DNA from: Limanda limanda
Lineage: Eukaryota; Chordata; Actinopteri; Pleuronectiformes; Pleuronectidae
Assembly: GCF_963576545.1 (NCBI RefSeq)
Contig: NC_083641.1
Span: 14,196,893 to 14,260,892, forward strand
Direction: 5' to 3'
Length of the DNA stretch: 64,000 bases
Part shown: in pieces, positions 48,870 through 60,610 of the stretch
Layout: every line of letters begins with the position of its first letter
Numbering within the stretch: position 1 is the first letter of the stretch
Position numbers and translations under genes: made by a program
The notes under the pieces: model-generated
Databases searched by the model: none
What the model was told of the DNA's origin: nothing
What the model saw: the letters and a program-made list of their open reading frames with translations, nothing else

Positions 48870-51145
48870 ACATTGGGATTTGTCTTGCTACCTTTTTCTG
48901 GTCTTTGACAGAATCTGTAGGTGCAGCGAATACGAAGTCCTATTTTATGTAACTACAACCACCAGTGTGATGATCAGGTGGAAACCCCAATTTCTTTTAC
49001 AATTCACAGCTGGAATCCAAATCCATCCATGAGGTATCCGGAAAAACCACACCTGCAGCATTAGACAAACTTCATCTTCCTCTTTTTGTTCAAGATCACC
49101 CAAGAAATGAGTTGAGGGGTAGTCGGTGCCATGTGAATCCAGTTAAAAGAGCTTCTTCGACGTGGAAAAAGTGCTTAATACCCGTAGTATCTGAAGACAC
49201 TCATCACCACATAAAAGATAATAAGAAACTCAAATTGAACCCTGCCTGTAACCTTAATGTGGGCTATAACCTACTGTGCCATCATCACTCTGGATCACAG
49301 CTTACACCCTCGTTTCGACCGCCATGACATACAATTACAACCCATTCAATTTACCACGCAACCATGGAAAAGACTGAGGGAGCACTAATGATATCCCTGG
49401 ACACTCTAATTGCACTCTCTTAACTTTAATGCAGAAATTAAAACCACTGAATTGGCAAACTGGACAAGAGACGCACCAGTCCAGAGCACTGTATGGATTT
49501 CTTCTTTCTTCTTCTGCAAAAATCCTTTAGAGAGCTCAGCTTCCATGTCGGCTCAAATAAACAAGACCCACATTTTTATGTCCAGTGAGTTGGCAGACAG
49601 GTTGCTCTGGATGAAGTCAGCTGGGTGCACTGTGAAGCCATGTTGACTTATTGCCGAATTAAACCTTAGACAACATGAGTCATCCATGGTAAAATATTTA
49701 TTTGTTAGATTGTATAAAATGTGTTTAAAACAGGCAGCTACGCTTTTACAGAACTTTCCCCCACACATGTAACGTAACTGTTGAAGCAGCATCTAAAACC
49801 AAATTTTCTGAACTTCAGTGACAACACAGATATTCAACTAAATGTAAAAGAGAAGGCCAGCTACCCCTTAGTCTTTGTTTTGGAACTTTATTTAAACATG
49901 TCTTTGAAACCTCCATGTAAAACTCTCAAACTTACACAAAGCCTTACTCTTATGCTGGTCCTTGTACATGCACATTATTTCTCCCCTCGTGTTTTTTAAC
50001 AAGGACGGTCATATGTTGACTGATAATGGATTTTTATCATAGACAAACATATGAAAATAAGATTCTGTTTTCTCCCCTGAGAATTTTCTGAATTGTATTT
50101 AATGCTTTAAGGTATTAATTTTCCTATGTTATACAACATTTTATATACATGAGTAAACCTGCTTCTATGTCTGTTTAGAATACTTTGTATATTGGTATAG
50201 ATGGGAATAGGACACGGTTATTATCATTATTACCATGGTTATTATGGTGATGAATATTTGATGCGCAGAGTCTCACTACATGCCCCTCTCTCAGATCATG
50301 ACATCATGTTGGGACCAAAGATAATTTCTGCATAATACATGAGGTGGCTCGATCATCAAATCAAACGACTACTGATTCATAACCTTGTCATTGTTCCTTT
50401 CCCTACTGCCTCTAGATTTTCCTCCTGTTTCTTTCTGGTATTTAATTTTTTTATTGTAATATACTATGGGATACACCGAGGGCATGGCATTAGCTACTGA
50501 GTGTTTTTTAAGGTTGGAGACTACCGGGCAGTGGAGAGGTAACAGTATGCTTCTTCTTAATCATCTTTAACATAATGTTCTAGAGACCACATTCATGATC
50601 AATAGCAAAACATGTGAGCTCTTGTATGACCGGCATAAAGCTGTGTATGTAAATGGGGTCTCGTCCAGTTTGTAACCTCTTTGTAATAATAGTCTATGTA
50701 CAGATCGAAGAAATGTCTCAACTTCCTCCCACTAAACAGAACTATATGACATTTTGAGGTCCGAGTCTGTGGAATCAGGAGAATATAGCTGAGGTATCAT
50801 GGTCCCGCGGATGCATGCCCTCGAGCGATTGCTAGTCAGTCTCAGCTTTGAGTCTCAACGTCTCTGTGTCCGATTTTGGAGGTCTAAGGTCAACGTCATA
50901 GTGACTTCACAAACCCTTTTTTTATTGAGAGAATCGTTTAAAATTTGGTACAAATATTCACTTAGACTCAGGAATTAATTGATTAGATTTGGGTGGTCAA
51001 ATTTCATGGTGACCTCACATTATTGTTAATACAATATGTCAGGCATACCTGGAGGGACTGACACTGCACTGGCGAAGGCAAACAACTGCATGGCGGAAAT
51101 TGTAGTTATAAAATCACATTAGAAATTGAAACAAACCTGAGTTTT
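48870..51145. other. Interval without recognised genes
   Basis: AT-rich noncoding sequence; no repeat or exon I can support. Confidence 0.35.
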
Positions 51146-51149
51146 GGGC

Positions 51150-51215
51150 CTCCACTAACATGGAGGAGGCAAGTGTTTATGGCCTATACTGAAGCCAACC
51201 ACCAGGGGATGGCTG
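51150..51215 (-). repeat. Degenerate interspersed repeat, copy 2
   Basis: CCACTAACATGGAGGAGGC and TGAAGCCAACCACCAGGGG correspond to 33075-33125. It lies directly next to the transposon copy starting at 51228. Confidence 0.55.
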
Positions 51216-51589
51216 TAGATTAACTTACAGTTTTTCACAGTTGTTAACACACAAAAAGCAAAAATTCGGCACAATTTGCACAACATTCACTTAATGTACC
51301 AATAGCTTGACCCAATTTGGCACTACTTCACACTCCCTTATCTCATTAGACTCTGACTTTCCTTCTTTACACTCTGATTTCAATTACACATCACCTTGTT
51401 GTCAAAACACTACACACAATGTTCAGTTGTTGCACACACTAAAATATCAAAGCATCAACCTACAACACACAAATACTCAAATCTCTAAACATTCAGGTCT
51501 GTTGAGCAATTTGCAATCAGGATTGCAGCATAAAAGTGCCTTCAGCCTCTGTTTTGTTTGATGAACAATAGAATAGAATAGAATACAGT

Positions 51590-51922
51590 GTGCTCACAGT
51601 ATTTATATTTTGCAGGACTGAAAGAGAACCACACCGTGGAGGAAGAACACGCATGTTCACAGCCGAACAGGAGACTGAAATTGTAGATATGGTTCATGAG
51701 AACAACGCTATCACACTCAAACAAATAAAAACTAGGATCCTGGCTGACAATGCTACATTTAGAAACGTCCAGACCGTCAGCCTCTCTACATTGGACCGCA
51801 TTCTTCACAGGAATGCCATGCGGAGGAAACAAGTGAACAGGGTCCCATTCAAACAGAACCCAGACGCATCGAGGAGTTACAGAGAGAGTTTGTGCTTGTT
51901 AGTACCAAACATTCAGCACTGA
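51590..51922 (+). pseudogene. N-terminal (HTH) fragment of an IS630-like transposase
   Basis: 110-codon frame containing GGRTRMFTAEQETEIVDMV, TLKQIKTRILADNATFRNV and TLDRILHRNAMRRKQV, the bipartite helix-turn-helix region known from fish IS630/Tc1-type transposases (full proteins ~300-350 residues). After VPFKQNPD a one-base loss shifts the frame; the original frame continues as RIEELQREFVLV on the DNA and then enters the internal deletion. All catalytic residues are absent. The corresponding frame is broken earlier in copies 2 and 3. Confidence 0.8.
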
Positions 51923-52011
51923 CACATGCATGTATTGTACCTGTAATCCAATATTGTTCCTTTTCTACAGTGTCTCACTGTAGCCCACTGTGTTGACCTC
52001 TCTGTGTCCAT

Positions 52012-53179
52012 CAGTGGCGGCTGGTGAAATTTTTTTGGGGGGGGGCGCACTTGGGCGGCGCGGTTTAAATAGCCCACCGCAATGAGAGAAAAAAAACTCC
52101 GGGGTGCTCCGGTCCTGTGCTCCGGTCCGGACGTCCCCGGGGACGTGCTCCTCCGGGACCGTCCCCGGGGACGTCCCGGTCCCCGGGGAGGTGCTCCGGT
52201 GCTCCGGGAGGTGCTCCGGTCCCGGTCCCGGTCGGAGACCGGGTCGGAGACCGGGTCGTCCCCGGGGACGTCCCCGGGTCTTCCCCGGGGACGTCCCGGT
52301 CTCCGGAGCACCGGAGGGAGGTGCACCTGGGGAGGTGCTCCGGTGCTCCGGGAGGTGCTCCGGTCGCCGGGAGGTGCTCCGGTCGCCGGGACGTCCCCGG
52401 GGACGGTCACGGTCCCCGGGGAGGTGCTCCGGTGCTCCGGGAGGTGCTCCGGTCGCCGGGACCTCCCCGGGGACGGTCACGGTCCCCGGGGAGGTGCTCC
52501 GGTGCTCCGGGAGGTGCTCCGGTCCCGGTCCCGGAGGAGCACGTCCCCATGCACGTTAACATGTGGTTAAAAATTTCAGCTGATTATTACTGATCGATAA
52601 AACTACACACACGACACAGTAAACAACAATGATTCTATCTGTCCACTGTCTGTCCTCTACCTGTCTCACTCAGTGCTCCGGGACCGGAGCTGCACCTCCG
52701 TGCAGATTAAAAGTATCTGCTAACTATGCAGCTCCTGTAGATCAGTGATAAGGTCTCTGATTGGACAGTCCTGTCAGCATGATGTATAAGAAACCCTTTC
52801 ATTGGCTGTAGGCGCAATCGAGTGCGCCCATGGCTCGAACTGTCATCCGCCATTGAAAAGCTGTCCTTGCTCAAATGTTCCTGCCCCTTTTGTTGGCTTC
52901 CATAGACTTCCACTTGCCCGGCGCCCACAGGGAGGAGTGGCTTCTCTCTCAGTGATAATGAATGGCAAATATATTACCAAATATAATATATTAAGTGGTT
53001 TTTGACAGGGGCTTACGGTCTCCGGCACACATTTAACGCTTTAAAACAGTACATTTCTTATTAAATTATTTGATATATAATGTTTTTTGACATGTCATTT
53101 TTTTTTTTTTTTTTTTTTTTTCATCTCAAAATTGTAGGGTGGGCGGCGCCCCAGCGCCCTGTATGACGAACCGCCACTG
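52012..53179. mobile_element. hAT-like non-autonomous element nested in copy 1
   Basis: Ends CAGTGGCGG and CCGCCACTG form 9-bp inverted termini, flanked by a perfect 8-bp duplication GTGTCCAT (52004-52011 and 53180-53187), the hAT signature. Interior order: G-run, GC-rich minisatellite, AT-rich part, a conserved-looking GGCGCAATCGAGTGCGCCC block at 52811, and a T-run at 53098-53120. No transposase. The interruption is absent from copies 2 and 3, which show the empty site. Confidence 0.9.
52097..52540. repeat. GC-rich minisatellite of GGTGCTCCGG/GTCCCCGGGGAC units
   Basis: Many imperfect tandem copies of GGTGCTCCGGTGCTCCGGGA and GACGTCCCCGGGGACG-type units, the latter palindromic. Open frames on both strands through it are Arg/Gly/Pro repeats caused by the periodicity and are not genes. 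Confidence 0.9.
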
Positions 53180-53660
53180 GTGTCCATACTGTAACTTGCC
53201 TTATCATGCTGTCTGTGTCAGTACTGTACTGTTCTCTGTGTGTACCAAAATAAACCTTTTTGTGTGCTGTTTTATGTTTGACTATGAAAAAAGTAGGCCT
53301 ACACTGAGACAGTTTACAAAAGGAGAAATGGCTAATTCTCCAGAGTCAGTCATTCATATGGTGTGTTCCATTTTGATGATTGTGTTTTCAATTTTGCACT
53401 TCAGTGTGCTGTAAATGCTTGGAAGTGTGTAAGCAAATGCTTAGTTGTGTGTTCTCAATAAATGGTATGTGTGTGTCATTTGAAAACATGGCTGTGTGTA
53501 CCAAATGAAAACACGAGTTCCATTTTGATGGCAATGAGTCATCTTGCAAAGGGAGTGTCAGGTTTAGCATTTTGTGTGTGAGGTTTTCAGTTTTCTGTGT
53601 GCAGTTTTGAGAAAGCCGTTATTGTTTTGAAAAACGTGTGTTAACAATTGTGAAAAACTG

Positions 53661-53765
53661 TAATAATTCCAAAGAGCTCCCTGTTTGCAAAAAAACAATA
53701 CATCAATATAAGGTTGATAACGTACACTGCATTTAAAGGATGGACAACATGATGTCACATTACAT
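53661..53765. other. 105-bp spacer at the centre of the transposon palindrome
   Basis: AT-rich unique-looking sequence separating the facing ends of copies 1 and 2. Confidence 0.8.
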
Positions 53766-54990
53766 TACGGCTTTCTCAAAACTTCACACAGAAAACTGAA
53801 AACCTCACACACAAAATGCTAAACCTGACACTCCCTTTGCAAGATGACTCATTGCCATCAAAATGGAACTCGTGTTTTCATTTGGTACACACAGCCATGT
53901 TTTCAAATGACACACACATACCATTTATTGAGAACACACAACTAAGCATTTGCTTACACACTTCCAAGCATTTACAGCACACTGAAGTGCAAAATTGAAA
54001 ACACAATCATCAAAATGGAACACACCATATGAATGACTGACTCTGGAGAATTAGCCATTTCTCCTTTTGTAAACTGTCTCAGTGTAGGCCTACTTTTTTC
54101 ATAGTCAAACATAAAACAGCACACAAAAAGGTTTATTTCAGTACACACAGAGAACAGTACAGTACTGACACAGACAGCATGATAATGCAAGTTACAGTAT
54201 GGACACAGAGAGGTCAACACAGTGGGCTACAGTGAGACACTGTAGAAAAGGAACAATATTGGATTACAGGTACAATACATGCATGTGTCAGTGCTGAATG
54301 TTTGGTACTAACAAGCACAAACTCTCTCTGTAACTCCTCGATGCGTCTGGGTTCTGTTTGAATGGGACCCTGTTCACTTGTTTCCTCCGCATGGCATTCC
54401 TGTGAAGAATACGGTCCAATGTAGAGAGGCTGACGGTCTGGACGTTTCTAAATGTAGCATGGTCAGCCAGGATCCTAGTTTTATTTGTCTGAGTGTGATA
54501 GCGTTGTTCTCATGAACCATATCTACAATTTCAGTCTCCTGTTCGGCTGTGAACATGCGTGTTCTTCCTCCACGGTGTGGTTCTCTTTCAGTCCTGCAAA
54601 ATATAAATACTGTGAGCACACTGTATTCTATTCTATTCTATTGTTCATCAAACAAAACAGAGGCTGAAGGCACTTTTATGCTGCAATCCTGATTGCAAAT
54701 TGCTCAACAGACCTGAATGTTTAGAGATTTGAGTATTTGTGTGTTGTAGGTTGATGCTTTGATATTTTAGGGTGAGAAGTGTGTGCAACAACTGAACATT
54801 GTGTGTAGTGTTTTGACAACAAGGTGATGTGTAATTGAAATCAGAGTGTAAAGAAGGAAAGTCAGAGTCTAATGAGATAAGGGAGTGTGAAGTAGTGCCA
54901 AATTGGGTCAAGCTATTGGTACATTAAGTGAATGTTGTGCAAATTGTGCCGAATTTTTGCTTTTTGTGTGTTAACAACTGTGAAAAACTG
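53766..54990 (-). mobile_element. IS630/Tc1-like non-autonomous transposon, copy 2 (inverted)
   Basis: Near-identical reverse complement of copy 1 without the nested element. For example a 60-codon frame at 53816-53998 is residue-for-residue identical to its counterpart at 53388-53570 on the other strand. The outer end is intact (TGTGAAAAACTG then TA at 54991), but the end facing copy 1 starts at TACGGCTTTCTCAAAAC, so about 45 bp including that TIR are missing. The transposase fragment (54374-54619) has a one-base loss after RQIK. Confidence 0.85.
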
Positions 54991-54994
54991 TAAG

Positions 54995-55760
54995 GATCAT
55001 TCTTAATGAAGTTTGCACCAGAGCATCTGTGAAAACCTCTTACATCTTAACTTCAGCCATTTTGCCTTTTTAATTACAGGTAATGTCATCCTTTTTGTGT
55101 TTAAACACGTTTTTATGACCCTGGGCCCATGAAACACTTTTACAGTGAGCTGTATAAATCGAAAACGTTCATGAATGTCAATGAGAACCCAAAGTGTTTG
55201 CCCATGAAACGTGGAGTTTTTGCGGATGAAAGAAGCCTATTGGACTTCAGTCATGTTGTTGGTTCAAGGCCAGTTCACGGCCTTCCCTCTTCCAACCATC
55301 TATCACACTGTTCCCAACTTTTGAACCTCAGGAAAGCAGTGAAATGAAGGGCAAAACCATAAATTGCATGAAGCCAAGTTGAGCCGAGGCACATAAATGC
55401 AAAATAGAAAGTGGCAGGGAATAGTAATCATGTGTGTGTGTGTTTGTCTGTGTGTGTGTGCTTATCCGTGTGTGGAATGCAGACTGGTTGCACAGACCCC
55501 CAACAGAGAGGCAGTGAGAGGCTTTCGAAGTCGTTCTCTCTCCTTTCTCTCCTCATTTCACTCTCAACAACGCACAGGGATCAAGCTGTGCAACAGGGTG
55601 AGGAGGTGAGACAAAAAAAAGAGAGAGAGGAGGGGGGGGGGGGTGAGAGAGAGAGAGAGATTCAAACACTCTGTAATAACTGGCCCTAATTAAGACCAGA
55701 GGGAGTAGGGGAGTTATTAGCTGTCATAAGCAAGTTCATCAGACCCAGAGAGTGCAGATA

Positions 55761-55810
<50 letters not shown>

Positions 55811-57180
55811 TGTGTGAGAGAGTGTGAGTTCTTACCAGGTTGTGTTTATTCATCCTTATGTGGGGGCATGTGTGACACGCAGAGATAGGAATGAAATAAA
55901 TACGTGTGTGTGTGTGTTCATACGTGCAAGCTGTAATAGTTGAGCTGTGGTATTCTCTCCAAACACCCCATGTTATTAATATGTATGCAGCTGAGCGATA
56001 CCCTCTCATCTCCTAGCTCATCAAAAAACACTCACAAATGCATTATTACCAATCCCCATTAAATCGCTTCTCTCTCTCTCCACACACACACAGACACACA
56101 CTTAGACAAGTGCTCACACTCAAGCTCTGTAAGTTTGGTGACTTGTTGTTGCATTGTTTTATTTTGTTTTTCGAACATTTGTCGTACACAGAGAGGTCTT
56201 TTGTCTTTTATCTGTTAACTGATCAGGACATATATGATATAATTTTTTTTTTGTAACAATCATTATCAGAACTGTGTGTAAATTTTATAAGAGAACGGCC
56301 ATGTTAGTGAGGTGCTAGACTGAACCACAGCTTGTTGAAATGTTGCTATTTCTGGGTAAAGGGTAGGGGTCAAGGTGTTTGTGTGAGAGAGAGAAAGGAA
56401 GAGAGAGAGAGAGAGAGAGAGAGGTGTAGTGGGTGCTGTGCACAGCTCCACAATGAGGCAATGGTGGAAAACAGTGAGTTAGAGTTATTTTATGTTATGA
56501 AGAGTGTAAAATAATTTTGGGTCATTATGAAAGTGTGGCGAGACAAATTAGCCTATGCTGGGTTGCCACAGTCTCGGTAATTAATGTGAAGGCCTGTGTA
56601 GGCCTATTGCCCTGATTTATTCAGTGTTGACTCTGTTCCCATGTAATAATGTGTGTGAATCATCGTATTATATATTTTTTGGCTTGTGTTTGCTCGTGTA
56701 AAAACGAACCCCTTGTTGTGCCACTGTTTTTATTTTACTGGTCATCCCTTATAAACTGTTTATTTCAATTGTTTGAAAAGCATTGCCTGTCTGTGAGAAA
56801 ATAATTAATCTGAATGACGGTTACCATTAACCACTAAATGTTTGTGCCTTTTTCGGCAAAAAAGGTCACCTTTTTGAAAGGTCAAATACACTTAGATGAA
56901 AGTCATGGCTCTTCGGTGCAAGTTTTGTGATGAGCGAGTTAATAGCTTAGACCTGGAAAATCCTCTAGTTTTTTGTGCTGTCTTTGCAAACCATGCCAGG
57001 AAGTACCAAAGGATTTCTTTTAGCAAGTTGTTTTGGTCAAAATCAACTGTATGAAAACATCTGATGTCAGATGGTAGTGATGATAATAATGATGAATTTA
57101 CTCACAGAGCATAGACTGCATAAAAATATTTTAAAATGGAGAACTTGACGGCTCCCGAAAGGTGAACGCAAAGTGTCTTG
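54995..57180. other. Interval without recognised genes
   Basis: Contains (GA)n with a G-run (55615-55661), (GT)n at 55765-55816 and (GA)n at 56386-56422. No exon seen. Confidence 0.4.
55765..55816. repeat. (GT)n microsatellite
   Basis: About 50 bp of GT, one TTTG interruption near the end. Confidence 0.95.
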
Positions 57181-57560
57181 ATCAACACCTGGTGGCTGAA
57201 ATTAGTAAAGTCAGAAATCCTGCCTCCTCCATGTAAGTGTATGGGACATGGACCAAACCCAAAAGTCAAAGTACACATCAAACAAAACAAATTTCAAACA
57301 TGTTTTTTTTCCAGTATTTGGGTGATGGTTTTAATGGATGCCATGATTGACAGCTGAATACTGTCTTTCGATTGGTGGTGTGTTGGTGGCATCTTGCTAC
57401 CGTGGCTCCATCCCTTGATCACTATTGCACATATTTGGACTCCAAATGCGTAAGACCGTTTGTAACCGGGATTTATTATTTATATTTTGACTTCATTTCT
57501 ACATAGTGGGAGGAAGCAGAGACAGGTGCTCCATCTTTATATACAGTTCATTATACAGGG
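57180..57560 (+). repeat. Degenerate interspersed repeat, copy 3
   Basis: Shares with 60320-60600: CTGGTGGCTG, CCTCCATGT, TGGGACATGG, a GATTGGTGG/GATTGGACAGG block, CCGTGGCTCCA...GATCACTATTGC and CATCTTTATATACAGTTCA, in the same order. The CCTCCTCCATGT part is the complement of the blocks at 33061 and 51150. Confidence 0.6.
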
Positions 57561-57699
57561 AGGCAGTTCCAGCAGTCGCATCATAGAGATATCTGTGATA
57601 TATGGGTTCATTAGTTCACTGTGTATGGGTTTAATAACGTTGCGACGGATGTTTTTAAAAAATTGAACGCCTCTCGATAGAAAAAAGTTTCCCACCAAG

Positions 57700-57835
57700 G
57701 GTTGTTTCATTGTGGAAACTGTTCAGTTTCTCTATAATATTGTGAGGTCTTGACCTCACTCTGTAAAGTGTTTCGAGATAATGTATGTTGTAATTTGAAG
57801 CCATTTAAAATTGAATTGAATGGTCTTGTAAGTGG
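57700..57835 (+). mobile_element. Retroposon 3' tail ending in TTGAATTGAATG
   Basis: CTGTAAAGTGTTTCGAGATAA, then GCCATTTAAAATTGAATTGAAT, a conserved 3' stem followed by short ATTGA tandem units typical of fish L2/SINE tails. Plus orientation. Only the last ~130 bp is seen. Confidence 0.5.
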
Positions 57836-57839
57836 GTTT

Positions 57840-60319
57840 TTGTGACTGTCTGTGTTTTGTGGAGTGCAGATGCTCTGTTTTAACGGCCCCGCAATGGGTT
57901 TCTTCATAGCCCGTTCCAAACAATTAAACTTAAAAAACACAAGGTTGCTCCAAGAGTGCACTGTTGTTTAAGTTAAAATACAGCATGTTGTTCCACTGCT
58001 GCTGTAATTGTAAAAACTGCCATTACAGTCCCTGTGGAAATAAAGGTAGTCTCTATTGAAGTTCACCAGACCCCCAATAAATGAGAGGGAAGGAGTCATG
58101 TTGCACCATATTGCTGTCAGCTGCATTCAAAGGTCACTTAAGCAACAGTCATTTTTACTGCTTTCTTTCTTTCACTTTTATTCCAAATAAGCACACACAC
58201 ACAGAACTCTGTAGCTGCTTCAAATGCTGTTTTCTTTCCTTGTCTTTCCGGTGCTTCTGTCTCTATTTATCGTTCATTGTTCTCTCATTGGAGCCAATTT
58301 CCCCGTATTGCTTTTCTTAATCCTCGCAGGGGGTTTGAACAAGCTCACTAAAGCAGCACAATTATGCAGAAATTTGCCTACTCGGATAAATGGCTTGCTG
58401 TTTTATTTTTGTGCATCACACCTACATTTAATCTCTTCCCAGTTTACCCATTTCAAAACCTCCATTAACTCATAGTCCTGTTTTTTTGTTCTTTTGTATT
58501 TTCTCTTAAATGCAGCTAATGTGTTTTTAACTCTCTAATTCTTCACATCTAAAATAAAGGAAAGAAATATTCCCATTTGCCCACCTCTCTTTCATCTCCC
58601 TTGGCCTACATTCCCATCATTCTTTGTGTTTGCTCTCATTCTCCTCACTCACCCTTCCCCTCTACTCTCCCTGGACCATGAATTCCACTACAGTGCAGCC
58701 TCCATCGATTTGCTCTCCGGCTGAAGTGCTATTGATTACGACACATGCTCCACCAGTACCAAGCTCAGGCTGCGTGGCGGAGTAAAAAAAAATCATCCAT
58801 ACACACTCACACATGAGCGCCCAACGATCTCTCAGACACATGGTTCTCCTTTTTCTTCTTCTCTTTCCACTTCAAAACATGTGACAATACTTTAGATCCC
58901 TTCTTCATCTCCCCCTCGTCTCCACTGATGCCGCGACTCAGTATTTGTTGTCTATTGATTTCCCCGGCACATCCGAGAGATGTATGTCTTCATGTGCGAT
59001 TCCTCAACCGCTGTTTTGGAACTGATTGCAAGCTGGAACACAGAAGTAGCAGCAGGTCTCACTCATGCTTTACCTGGAAAAAATAAACAACCCCTCCGAA
59101 TAAACCTTTTTTTAATGTGTGTGTGTGTGTGTGTGTGTGTCTTTTGAAGAGAGGCAATATGTTGAGTCTCTCATCTTGCGAGCCATGAATTTATGTATTT
59201 ATGCTAACGTACTGAGCCCAAGTGCTTTTTAATGAGAGGAGGAGAGAGAGAGAGAGAGTGATGGAAAGAGGATGGGGCGGCCTGATGAGGCAGGGGATGT
59301 CCAAGGCTTCGTGTCGCTGGAAGGGACGTATGCACATGCTATGAAGCAGCACAGGGAGCCTGCCCATGTGGAAAACTGCTGACAGGCTCACTGCCACATG
59401 GACAAATCCATACATCTGTGCTGCGAGGCGATTTTCACACACAAACACACACACACACACACATCTAACGTCCGGTCGACTTCCCCTGTTTGTTTTATGT
59501 TCACCTTTTTATACGTTACTTAGTCCTCCCATCCTGCTGAAATGTTAGAGCCACATGTAATGCACACTCTCTTAAACGACACCCAGAGGTAGAAGAAAAG
59601 TAAAACTGTCAATCCATCTATAATAGGATTTATAATTTCCCCCTATATGTTACCCTATATGTAGACGGTCTCTTCCTGGCCACATTCTAAAAGCTTTATT
59701 GGCTCCACGTCATAGCCGATAGTTTCCGCTGGGGCACAGAGCTCATCCATTATCACCAAGGCAGCCTGTCTAATTGGACACTTGGACTTGATTCATCTTT
59801 TTGCCAATGTAGAGATGTGAGTATGAATGGAGACTGCATATGTGTGTTTGTGGTTGCGTTTCCCTTAAATGCATTAAAGTCACAGTAGTAGTCCATCATC
59901 ATGCATTACCGGAACCTGCGATAATGTAATATAATAGTGCTGAGATTGAAATCATATATTCCCATTTGTGTGTGTGTGTGTGTCTAAGGAGGCAGGGCTC
60001 CAGACTGCAACCAAGAGTGTGCAAGATAAAATTTCAAGTCACATTTGTGCGAGTGCATGATGATCATGAGGCTGTTTAATGTCTGTCTCCTAAGAGTGCT
60101 GTGTTAGCCACGGTGGTTAAAAGTAGTACTTTGTCTTCTTCACTGGCTCAGCAGGTTATTCTCAAAACGATCTATCCAGCTGTTACTGTGTTGATCCAGA
60201 GCTCAGGCGGTCTATCCCTGGAGGAGGTTGGTGGAGAGGGAGTGCCAACAGGGTGTCCCGACCTATTTCGGCAAGTCAGCCCCCCCAAAAAGTGAGGCCA
60301 AAACATCCTTTGATCAGTT
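57840..60319. other. Interval without recognised genes
   Basis: (GT)n at 59117-59141, (GA)n at 59243-59258 and (AC)n at 59440-59462. CT-rich stretches at 58560-58680. No exon seen. Confidence 0.4.
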
Positions 60320-60610
60320 TCCATCCTGGTGGCTGGCTGCACACGGCCCTCTCCATGTTCACTGCTGGGACATGGAACACAATAGTTTCTGTCATTTTAG
60401 GTAGTTTTATCACACTTATGTTTCAACATGATTGACTGTGATTGGACAGGTGAATATATTTCGGTGGGACCTTGATACCACGGCTCCACTCCACGATCGC
60501 TATTGCCCAGACTCCGTATCACCTCACCAGAACAAGATGGCAGTGCCTGTATCCAGGGATATAAACATATTTATTTTTATTTTACAGTGGTGAGATCTTT
60601 ATACACAGTC
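60320..60610 (+). repeat. Degenerate interspersed repeat, copy 4
   Basis: CCTGGTGGCTGGCTGC, CTCTCCATGTTCACTG, GGGACATGG, then CACGGCTCCACTCCACGATC and GATCTTTATACACAGTCAAC, collinear with copy 3. Confidence 0.6.

Larger units (their letters stand above)
51228..53660 (+). mobile_element. IS630/Tc1-like non-autonomous transposon, copy 1 (with nested insertion)
   Basis: Bounded by 25-bp terminal inverted repeats with a single mismatch: CAGTTTTTCACAGTTGTT at the left and the complement of CAATTGTGAAAAACTG at the right, each next to TA (51226-51227 and 53661-53662), the Tc1/IS630 target. It contains a transposase fragment at 51590-51922, then jumps to the 3' region, so the catalytic DDE part is missing. 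An AATAAA at 53249 is probably the element's own poly(A) signal. Removing the nested hAT element and its 8-bp duplication leaves ~1257 bp. Confidence 0.85.

Noticed and set aside
52082..52593. Overlapping 150-170-codon ORFs on both strands
   Set aside because: They translate the GC-rich minisatellite into Arg/Gly/Pro repeats in several frames at once; this is periodic DNA without stops.
60101..60295. ORF of 64 codons in good apparent codon use
   Set aside because: Adjoins and partly overlaps the degenerate repeat family copy at 60320, with no clear acceptor; judged chance.
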